DNA of 20,293 nt from Gamarada debralockiae (taxonomy: Eukaryota; Ascomycota; Leotiomycetes; Helotiales; Hyphodiscaceae): assembly GCA_002803225.1 (NCBI GenBank), contig NXFV01000966.1:1-20293 (forward strand), read 5' to 3'. Below are positions 8,573 through 16,426 of the stretch, piece after piece. The translations under genes and the position numbers were made by a program. A model generated the notes under the pieces. That model ran no database searches, was not told the origin of the DNA, and was given only the letters and a program-made list of their open reading frames with translations. Positions within the stretch are counted from its first letter, which is position 1. Each line of letters begins with the position of its first letter.

Positions 8573-9160
8573 ATGGCGCCAACATTATCCAACCCAGGAA
8601 AGACGGTACTCCGACCAACCTACCTCGCCCATGTCGTCTTGAAGACCAGACCATCACAATTCAAATCAATGGTTGACTACTACAAAACCTTCCTCAACGC
8701 CCACGCAAGCTACGAGAACGATTTTCTGTCCTTCCTCACCTACGACAAAGAGCATCACCGCATCGCCATCGCCGCATTCCCCACCATCGAAGCGCCAAAC
8801 CCAAAAGCTTCAGGCTTGGCTCATGTCTGCTTCGCATTCTCCACTTTGCAAGACCTCGCTCTCGCTTACCGTCAGCGCAAAGCCAACGGCATCGAGCCAT
8901 ACTGGAGCATCAACCATGGACCAACGACTAGCATATACTATCGTGATCCCGATGGAAATGAGATTGAGACGCAGGTTGACAACTTCGATACCGTGGAGGC
9001 AGCCACCGCTTTTTTCCATACTCCAGAATTTGCTGAGAATCCTATCGGGACGGATTTTGACCCTGAAGTATTGATCAAGAGGTTGGAGTCTGGAGAGGAT
9101 GAGGCGATCATTAAGAAGCGCATTGAGATTGGGCCGAGGAGAGATGCCCCTGGGATGTAA
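8573..9160 (+). CDS. VOC-superfamily (glyoxalase / extradiol dioxygenase fold) protein
   Basis: This is a single-exon gene of 195 residues. The frame is open from 8549, but that codon is TTG; the first ATG is at 8573. Two VOC half-modules are visible. The first starts LAHVVLKT (H20) with a helix containing MVDYYKTFL. The second starts GLAHVCFAF (H84) and ends in the hallmark YYRDPDGNEIETQ, with E132 as the probable third metal ligand. H20, H84 and E132 would form the 2-His-1-carboxylate site of this fold. A C-terminal tail (about 140-195) contains PEVLIKRLESGEDEA, acidic then basic. The family includes glyoxalases, ring-cleaving dioxygenases, epimerases and drug-binding proteins, so the substrate cannot be assigned; the length and motif order look most like cytosolic biphenyl-2,3-diol dioxygenase-like proteins. 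It has no close neighbours and stands alone between gene-poor stretches. Confidence 0.88.
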   Translation: MAPTLSNPGKTVLRPTYLAHVVLKTRPSQFKSMVDYYKTFLNAHASYENDFLSFLTYDKEHHRIAIAAFPTIEAPNPKASGLAHVCFAFSTLQDLALAYRQRKANGIEPYWSINHGPTTSIYYRDPDGNEIETQVDNFDTVEAATAFFHTPEFAENPIGTDFDPEVLIKRLESGEDEAIIKKRIEIGPRRDAPGM

Positions 9161-9989
9161 TTTGGCAGCATTTTCTCACAATGCTCTGCGTTGAAATTTT
9201 AGGGATAAGCGGATAGATGTCTTTCATCTGAAGTTTTGAATGGGAATATGATGCCCACAGTTGGAATCTGGTACCAGAATGATATGTGATAAGTGCTCAC
9301 CTCCCCACCTAACAACAGAAAATAAAACGCAATCTGGCAATTGGTTTAGGCAATACTTACCACAGATAGAGACTGCCCGAAGTCCTCGTTCCAACTTTGT
9401 CGAGAGCCTAGCCGAAAGTGAGAGGCCCTGCCAACGCAGTTCCAACGCTCCTCACCCGCCGGAGAGTAATGGGTGCGTTGGAGGGTGCCCAGGCATGTGG
9501 ATGATGAAATACCGTGAATTCAACTGCATTCTCCCCTCTCCAAGCCATAACTTTCGGCACGCGATGTTTTCATAAGACCGCGCAGCACTTACCCTTGCTG
9601 CCAACGCGAAATATACTTAGGCTACATTCAACGCCACAAGTGCGACGGTGAATGGAATCCTTTCTCTTTATAAAAGTCATGGAAGTTTTGGGCACCTTGT
9701 TGCTCAGCAATTGAGGCGCAAGAAGGTTTCGAAAGGTGGTGTGGCTGTGCAAACATGGTGGAACTCTCTGCTCCTCCCAAAGCTCTTATTGAAAAATGTA
9801 TCAATGTGTACGAGCAGTCGATGGCACAGGAAAAATCAATGTTCCATTACAACAGCCACGTTGTTCTGCACCTCAAGTTACTTTAACGATTCACCTTAAG
9901 GCTCCAAGAGGAAGCAAATCTGCAATTATTAAATTTGCCTGACGCCATCATCGCTCGGAGGGAGAAACAATTCCTAAGACATTACGAAA
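9161..9989. other. Intergenic, between two 3' ends
   Basis: The stretch lies between the 3' end of the VOC gene and the 3' end of the minus-strand HET gene. Short frames exist on both strands (such as 9261-9575), several opening with TTG and none with a known motif. Nothing supportable is seen beyond presumed 3' UTRs. Confidence 0.5.
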
Positions 9990-10853
9990 TCAGAAAAGGC
10001 AAATGAATGCCCTCTCAGCCGACAATTCTGATTTCCAGAAAGTATCAATCATGCAGAATGGGCCCACTGGATCAGACTGTTCTATCAAGAGCATCCCTAG
10101 TCGCCTGAACGCTTTGGACTGAGGCGGAGTATCAGGCGTTCTTGGGCAGGGATTGAGGATCAAAACCGCCAACTTCTGGCCTCCACTGCAAAGAAGAAGG
10201 CACGGATATTTCCGCCCAGAGAAATTGTTATCTGTCTCTGCAATATCCCATGCTACCCTACTCTTGGCTTGTTCATTACCAGTGCTAAAAGAAGCTGGAG
10301 GTCCTGTCGAGTGATAGTGGCTTGGTGGTGGAAAATATTGGTCAAGGCGAATCTGGGCCAATAATCCGCCCAAGTCCAGTCTACCGCGTAAAATCCTTCC
10401 AAACTCTCCACCGTAACGGTCACTTACAGGGTCGATGTTAGCTGCAATAAGTTTGACGTGGAATGTCAATACCCCAGTTCTTTTGGTGCCCCATCGAACC
10501 GTCTTTGGATATTCATCAAACTCCGGGAGGAACACGGCACGGTTGACTGACACCCAAGACCACGACGGTACTGAGCCACCTGAACTGGGTGAGGTAAGGC
10601 TGTACCACCCTAACCCTCGAGGGAGAAAATTGGCTAAGAGGCCGGCCGCATAAGTCAACTCTTTTCCCATTGCCGGTTGGGCGGCTCCGCAGAACTGCAT
10701 GGCAAGTGTAGATATGGCAGGCAGACGATTCTCGGTATACATGAAACCCAATTTAGAGAACTGACTAACTAGGTAATACCATGAGTAGAAAAGCCCATCA
10801 ATGTATCCGATGTTAATCAGATAGTCCCGATCCTCTTGGCCTTTAATAGAAAG
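9990..10853 (-). pseudogene. C-terminal region of the HET protein, cut off by an in-frame stop
   Basis: Immediately after the TAG at 10856-10854 the same frame stays open for 287 codons to a stop at 9990. It reads like the usual region after a HET domain: WYYLVSQFSKLGFMY then RLPAISTLAMQF matches the common W..LV..YS...LT...D.LPA..G.A pattern, and VPSWSWVSVNRAVF matches the PSWSWAS motif. No ATG near its start has a promoter, and no GT-AG intron that I can find removes the stop. I therefore read it as the severed tail of the upstream gene. Sequencing error or stop read-through cannot be excluded. Confidence 0.75.
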
Positions 10854-12400
10854 CTATCTGGAAGGCGTCAATTGCTTGATTTCCTGATCTTGCTCCTCAT
10901 CTGTCAATTTCATCCCAGACGGCAGGAATGTCGATGCTTGAAGCTCTTCACATTCCCAAAAGTCGCAGTCTCTGGCAAGATAGACGATTCTGTGCGAGCA
11001 ATTACGCTCCTGCATTACCCATCCTCTTTTCAGCAAAGGCGAGTCGAGGACCCAAGTCTTCCAAGTGGGCAAGCCCGGATAAATATGTCCCTCTACTTGA
11101 ACATCACCGTGCGAGACCTCGATATCGATGCAGTTCTCAATTGTTTTGGCGATATGATTGGTGTCCTCTAGGAAACAGCCCTGACTAGAATCAACGGCGC
11201 TTGCGGCAGCGAGTGTGAGTTTCGCATTTTTGTAATAATGTCCGACCACTGCAGCCTCCACGTCCCAGTCTGAAGAGTATTCACCCGGCTTGTTCATCTG
11301 AACGATGCATAGGCCGTCTACCCAAAGGTATAGGCACGCTAGCTTGCCCGTCAGGATTATTGCATCCTGAATCGTCTTTGGTAGTATCTCCCATGGGATG
11401 TTCTTGTGCATATGGGCCAAATTCGAAGCAGTCGTTCTAGCTGCGTGGCCACCATGTCCCCAGCAATACGACAATGTCAGGTATCTCCCTCTTTCCCCTT
11501 CCTCGGGCGTGTAGAGAAACGGTCCGCCTTCATCAGGCAACCTAGCCATGATAACACGTTTAGGAAGCAATGGAAAGGATTTCTCTTTTCTTTTCCGGCT
11601 GCACATGGGATGAAGGATATCGCATCTTGTCGACCAGTCATTGATTTGAGACGCCATGCTATCTAGCCTGCTCTCCCCATTCCCTAACAAGCCTGTGTCA
11701 GTGATCATTTACTGGAATACGGTATTTAGCATCTTACTTGGAAAAGGCTCCATAGCTCGAGACTTCGTTGTCAGATCCACCAGCATTGGCTCAAAGCATG
11801 TCGGATGGATGGCGGACTTTAAGTCGAGAAGGATTCCAGTCGGCTGCGGTCCAACCGCGGAATTCCCAGCGTCCACGGCCCCAGAAAATTGTGTGCTTCC
11901 ACGAATCCTCGGATTGAGCCGCTCGAGTTCAACTAAATCTCTTGAATTGTATATGATTGTATGCCGGATGACATTGCAAACGTTGCACATCCTCGATTCT
12001 GAGGTCTCTAGTCCCATTAGTACTTCCAGTTGTGCAGCGGCACCGGCCTTGGAGAGTGTACCAAGATGTTCTTCAGCAGACCTTTGCATGTTTGACAGCA
12101 TCCGCCAGATATCGCAAGTGAAGGATACTGAGGTCGGTCACACGTGCTGCCATACATGACTTTCGAAGCTTCCAACGGCATTGGTTTCTTGGTAACTTTG
12201 GTATCTCCGGGGGACTTAACGAGGTGAAGCTGCTCCCGACTTGGGCTAAGAAGAGCTGTATCGGAACTTGTGAGTGCAGGAGTTATCGGCTGTGACTCGT
12301 CCACGGAAAGGGACTTCAGCTGGAGCGTGGTGTCTTCGACAATGTCGCGAAGGCTCTGTTCTGCTTCGGCAGTGTCACGCTCAGTTGGAAAAGAGCTCAT
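10854..12400 (-). CDS. HET-domain (heterokaryon incompatibility) protein, prematurely terminated
   Basis: Best model: exon 1 12400-12129, exon 2 12081-11738, exon 3 from 11692. Intron 11737-11693 (45 nt) has GTAAGA, a CTGAC branch and ACAG, and is well supported. Intron 12128-12082 (47 nt, GTATCC...AAAG) restores frame but is weaker and would remove a Cys-x2-Cys-like segment; a frameshift is the alternative. The start at 12400 is chosen over 12553 because a TATA element sits only about 20 nt above 12553. The HET core is complete: YLTLSYCWG (276-284), LWVDGLCIVQ (328-337), AKLTLAAASAVDSSQGCF (362-378) and LLKRGWVMQER (425-435). An in-frame TAG (10856-10854) ends the protein at residue 484. HET proteins trigger cell death on non-self fusion in fungi; the partner here is unknown. 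Confidence 0.8.
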
Positions 12401-12570
12401 ATTGTCAATACTGCCACGGAAGTCAAGTGCGCAATGTGTAGCTAAATAAAACCCAGCGTATATTTGGGCCAAGCCAGCTAATAATGGAGATGAGAGAAAG
12501 GCAGAAAGTGTGCACGGAGCTGAAAAGCCATCACGAGGCTGAGCCTGAAACATTCACGAAGGTGGCGCTA

Positions 12571-12577
12571 TTATATA
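12571..12577 (-). promoter_or_regulatory. TATA element of the HET gene
   Basis: TATATAA on the minus strand, about 170 nt upstream of the ATG at 12400 and only about 20 nt upstream of the ATG at 12553. This spacing argues that the shorter open frame start is the real one. Confidence 0.4.
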
Positions 12578-13588
12578 ACCAAACTCTGGCAATGCAGCGA
12601 GTTTCCGTGACGATATCAATTATGCAATAACGATTGGCTTGATTTTGTGGCAATCTTCTACTAAGGGAAAACACCCAAGCATGACTTACCTTCGTAGGTT
12701 CGAGTAGCTACAAGGCATCGAGTGGATGAGTGTCTCAATGTCGATGCCAAAACGCTCATTCCTACATCACCATTCCAATGTATTTTTAGATCCTGAGAAG
12801 ATTGTTAAAATACTGCTTTGGTGTCGCTCTCTATATTCGCTTGAAACTTTGGATCATGGTATATATTCTAAGCTAGGCTGAGGACCATTACAACTCACGG
12901 CGACATCATCCGTAGTCTAATCGATCGGAATGGTCCAAATTTGCAGCAGAGATAATTCAGGAGTCGCCGTTCTCCATGATTACATGACTAAACTTGGTCT
13001 CGAATATAATTTTGCGATAATCAAGTAATGCCTGTAAGACGGGCAAAGCAGGGGCCTATGTAAGGATGTTAGTTAGGCTCGTACACACCCATAACCCGGA
13101 TCAAAAGATCACAGTAATCAGCGACAGCTGGTTATGCCTAACAGCGTACTTATCCCTGGACAGCCGCAGAGATCACGCCCAGCGCACATGACTAGCCCGT
13201 ACGTCATGTAATCGCCTCGCGCATTACAGCCTAAGTCTGCTAGGGTAAAGGCTGTGTAACAGAGACCTCTCTGAAGATGCAATAGAAATGATAGAAGCTG
13301 CCACGAGAAATATCACCAGGTAGGATTTAGATTTAGAATCACATCTGTAATTCCAGGATCAATTCAGATACAGCATTCCTGGATTAGTACATCTGAAGGC
13401 AGAAAGGACACCGCCAGCGGTCACAGGCCTTCCAGATGCAAGTATCAAACGCTGACACTTGGAACTCCCAAATGCCAAAATTTACTCTATAGACATCGCT
13501 TCCGAACGAGAGCGTTCTACAGAATAGTCCTATTCACACTCTATCGACTAGAGGCAAGGGGTGGGCCAGGTGCTACGGCTAGCGTTGG
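12578..13588. other. Intergenic stretch between the HET gene and the mariner relic
   Basis: No coding potential on either strand. The only structure I notice is a 195 bp segment (13067-13261) with LTR-like ends, TGTTAG and TAACA, but without matching flanking duplications. There are also some imperfect inverted words near 13350-13410 (TAATTCCAGGAT and ATTCCTGGATTA). Confidence 0.45.
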
Positions 13589-13590
13589 TA

Positions 13591-13639
13591 AGAGCTTGCG
13601 CCATTGCTCTGCGTACACCTAGCCGAAACCCCACCACAA
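13591..13639 (+). repeat. Left terminal inverted repeat of the mariner element
   Basis: Begins AGAGCTTGCGCCATTGCTC directly after a TA dinucleotide. Its first 19 bases are identical to the reverse complement of the right end. Confidence 0.88.
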
Positions 13640-13717
13640 CCACATTTTTCTCAACTAATATTGCTTCTATTGATGCACAGTCTTTTATTCCTTATAGTAC
13701 TTGTACTAGTGTATAAT

Positions 13718-13990
13718 TCAATGTTCAGTTGCCATTCCTTTTGCAGCAATGATGTCCTCAATCTTACACGTGATTCTCTCTGTCAAATATCTCCACTTTT
13801 TCGGGTCTACCTGGTCCTACAAGTTGCAATACTCTCTTCATCTCTTCAATACTTATAAGAGGGTTCTCTAGCTCAGTGATCTCGTGCTTTATTTATATGC
13901 AGACCTTCTTAATTGGTTTTAAATCAAGTGACGAGGGAGGCTAGTCGAACCCCCTAATTCCGTTCTCAAGCCTCGGCAAGCAAGCTTTCC
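13718..13990 (-). pseudogene. Tc1/mariner transposase remnant, C-terminal end
   Basis: From 13990 downward the minus strand reads ENGIRGFD, a stop in place of the expected Trp, then PPSSLDLKPIKKV. This is a mutated copy of the superfamily motif WPPxSPDLNPIE, which holds the third catalytic acidic residue. A second stop replaces another Trp shortly after, then IKHEITELEN follows. After a frame change near 13800-13830 the family tail appears intact: WRYLTERITCKIEDIIAAKG, followed by MATEH and a TGA at 13718-13720 that is probably the native stop. The substitutions are mostly C-to-T or G-to-A. The N-terminal DNA-binding domain and the first two catalytic aspartates are absent. Confidence 0.85.
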
Positions 13991-14135
13991 GCGTATCTTT
14001 GCGGTTCAGGAGTCATCCATTCATCACTAGGCTAGTGGTTTCTCAAAAAGGACAAGAGAGTAAAGAATTATTTTGTTTTATTATGATTTATCTGTAAATA
14101 AAAGGTGTGTTGTTATTTTCACGCGTGTGGAGCGC

Positions 14136-14184
14136 GTCGTGGTGGCGCTCGGCTAAGTGTACGCGGAGCAATGGCGCAAGCTCT
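14136..14184 (-). repeat. Right terminal inverted repeat of the mariner element
   Basis: Ends CGCAAGCTCT immediately before TA at 14185-14186. It is complementary to the left repeat, with scattered transition differences and a one-base gap near its inner end. Confidence 0.88.
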
Positions 14185-14339
14185 TATGTGGAAATATAGC
14201 CCGCATACCAACGAACAAAATGACCAGCGCTGGGAGATACCTACTGGTGTCAGTAAAAAGGTGTATAAATATGTGGTAGTACGCACGATATTGCAATACT
14301 TAGCATCTCAGCGGACCAACCAGATTTTGATCTTATGTC

Positions 14340-14700
14340 CTATTGGAATAATGCAACAAACAAGGCCGTGTAACTCAGATGAATTCCAATATTCAGCCTG
14401 TCTCCAATATCCAAGTCGAGGATAAATAATATTTTCAACGGTAAGATAAACAGGAAGATAGCTGCGACGTATACAGCACCACCACTCAACCTGAAGATCC
14501 CCGCCCGACCGTCAAAACCAAGAACCGACGGAGTGTTGGGATTCTTGAACCTGAGGAGTTCAATTTCAAGGTTATTAAATCGCTCCTGGGAGATGAAGCG
14601 TTTGAATATAGCATTCGGGTCATGCATACTGGCCTCGATAACCTCTCTGATAGCTCCATCTAAAGGGTAAAATGCCAGTCGACTACTCGTATGAGAAAGT
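14340..14700 (-). pseudogene. Membrane-protein fragment, possibly the C-terminal end of a DUF6594-type protein
   Basis: A minus-strand frame (14340 to about 14665, first ATG at 14627) reads REVIEASMHDPNAIFKRF, then NNLEIELLRF, then two hydrophobic segments (VYVAAIFLFILPLKILFIL and IGIHLSYTALFVALF) separated by a short polar loop. The paired C-terminal helices and the DP..AIF.RF word are reminiscent of fungal DUF6594 proteins, but the long middle of such a protein is missing. A frame change near 14665 would join it to the upstream minus-strand frame. It may be an internally deleted relic or the last exon of the decayed caspase-like gene. The family call is tentative. Confidence 0.35.
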
Positions 14701-14869
14701 CCTCTGATCTTCTATCTCCCTTAGGGAGTGGTTCGATGTCTAACTTGCTCATCGCTCGATGGATTGACTGCGCGTCAGACCATTTAGACCAATCGTCCCA
14801 AACAATCTCTGGGTTTGTTGAAGGCGCGCTAGCTAGCTTAGATCTTCTCCGCGTTGCCCAATAATGGGA

Positions 14870-15990
14870 GATGCTGTCTGTTTTGAGAACCCACTTGCCA
14901 TATGTGGAGCGTATCTCAACATTCTGCACTTCTGATGGAGCTTTTCTCAGCCATTCCAGCCATGCATCGCTGTTCAGTTTGGGTCCACCGCTGGCACTAT
15001 CATCGGTCAACTTGATAGCCATAAGATTTCAGGATCGAGAGGGATGGTGTTGCTGATGTGAGCTCCGTTTCCAAAGCTGGATCCGACTCGAAGTCAAGTC
15101 CCCTTGATCTCGGCGTTGTGGATGACTAGCATCTGAATCATTATACCCATGAGTTGCCTGGCACTCTGCTGGAAGTGGCTTCAAAGCAATTCCCCTATGG
15201 CTGTTGCGATGAGAGAGTTTGCCATAAACCGGTATCCGTCTTCTCTGAACCTCCATTACCACGGAACCATTTTGCGCTTCAAGAAATCGGCCCTGATCAT
15301 CCTGCACAGGCGAAGGCGCCCATCTTTCAGCCTGCCTAAAGTTTTCTGATGAAGTTAAAAATGCATACCCACCATAATAAAAGATCAAAAAAGAGTCTTT
15401 ACAATCACCCTGAACGTATTCAAGTACTCCCCAATTCAGCGCGCGGTAAGGCTGAAGGTCCGGGATCACATATGTCGAGACCTCGTAACGACAGCGATCA
15501 GAGAAGGCATCCTTAATATGTCTGCCTCCTTCGTCACGCCCAAGTCATCTGCGGCCCAATAGACTAATAGCACCTGAGCGTTCTTGTATCAAGAGCCATG
15601 TCGTGTGGGCCAAACCTCTTTTACTTTGGCTCGCAGATCTCTCGTGAAGTCCTCAAAGCTGGCGGATGTCTCAGCAGTCGTGACTGGCGACAGAGATCCC
15701 TGGTTGAGCGTGATGAATCCGTTCTTCTCGAGCTCAATCTTAGCATCTCATTAGCACGACGAATGGCTTGAATAGACATTGCGATATTACCGAGATCCTT
15801 GGAGGTACTACTTGTTCTGTTCGGGTCCGCAGTTGCGACACCTCTGCCTCCATACTATGCACTTTTAACGAAATCCAAAGGAGCAGAGACACTCAAACCC
15901 TTGACAACGTTTGTGTCTATGGGAATTGATATCGAGCAGTCTGCAGGTCAGCATGTTGAGGCTGTGAACACATCACCGATGTGGCGTTAA
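14870..15990 (-). pseudogene. Decayed caspase-like (peptidase C14-type) gene
   Basis: Reading from high to low coordinates on the minus strand, successive frames give SIQAIRRANEML (about 15778), IELEKNGFITLNQGSLSP, DFTRDLRAKVKEVWPTR, a TGA at 15591-15589, KNAQVLLVYWAADDLGVTKE, a one-base frame change near 15511-15522, then WGVLEYVQGDCKDSFLIFYY and GGYAF. This order resembles fungal caspase-like proteins whose core ends LLIVYYGGHG. Here the catalytic-His position reads Tyr (TAT, one C-to-T step from CAT), and no DCC-type cysteine block follows. A downstream frame (15022) opens AIKLTDDSAS and DAWLEWLRKAPSEVQ, as in the C-terminal part of these proteins. A further frame change lies near 15733-15750, and coding-like sequence extends to about 15950 behind an acceptor-like site. 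Several breaks and the lost active site make it a pseudogene. Confidence 0.6.
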
Positions 15991-16426
15991 TGTATGGCTT
16001 CTGAAGCAGCAAGATTCGGTGACGATTGTAGTTCTCTGAAACGAAAAAAATCAAATCTTCCGATCTAGCCAAAGATGATCAAAATACAAGAATCTTAATT
16101 AGACGAAATGATAGTATTATTTAAGATAGAAAAAATACTTATATATATATTTACACATAGTCAAAACCCAAAAACCCAGACAAATTCGGAGTTAGGCGAT
16201 AAAGTACATGACGTGGCACATGATCTATCACATGAAGTGCACTAGTTTAGCTTCTTGGCGAGGAAGTGATGAATAATTCCTTAGAACTTAAAAACTCTGG
16301 CTCCATAAATCTTCTGAAAATTGGTGAGCACCTCTATTGTACCTAATTCTGGGTTTTACCCCCAGTCCTTTTCACATCCCTGGAACCGCATTCTTCAATT
16401 CTGGTAGGCGTTAAGCCTCCAGGTCA
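15991..16426. other. AT-rich intergenic region upstream of the Zn2Cys6 gene
   Basis: The base composition drops to strongly AT-rich between about 16040 and 16165, including a TATATATAT run at 16140-16150 about 280 nt before the regulator's ATG. No open frame of interest lies here. It probably holds the promoter of the plus-strand regulator and perhaps the former 5' end of the caspase-like relic. Confidence 0.45.

Larger units (their letters stand above)
13591..14184 (-). mobile_element. Internally deleted Tc1/mariner DNA transposon
   Basis: A 594 bp element is bounded on both sides by TA (13589-13590 and 14185-14186), the target duplication of this superfamily. It has inverted repeats of about 49 bp. 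The first 36 bases of the left end match the reverse complement of the right end at 34 positions, and the two differences are C/T. The interior keeps only the C-terminal end of the transposase on the minus strand, next to the left inverted repeat. About 100 nt separate the right inverted repeat from the first readable transposase codons, so most of the gene is deleted. It cannot move by itself. Confidence 0.85.

Noticed and set aside
13604..13858. Plus-strand hydrophobic frame (84 codons)
   Set aside because: It opens with TTG and lies antisense to the mariner inverted repeat and transposase remnant.
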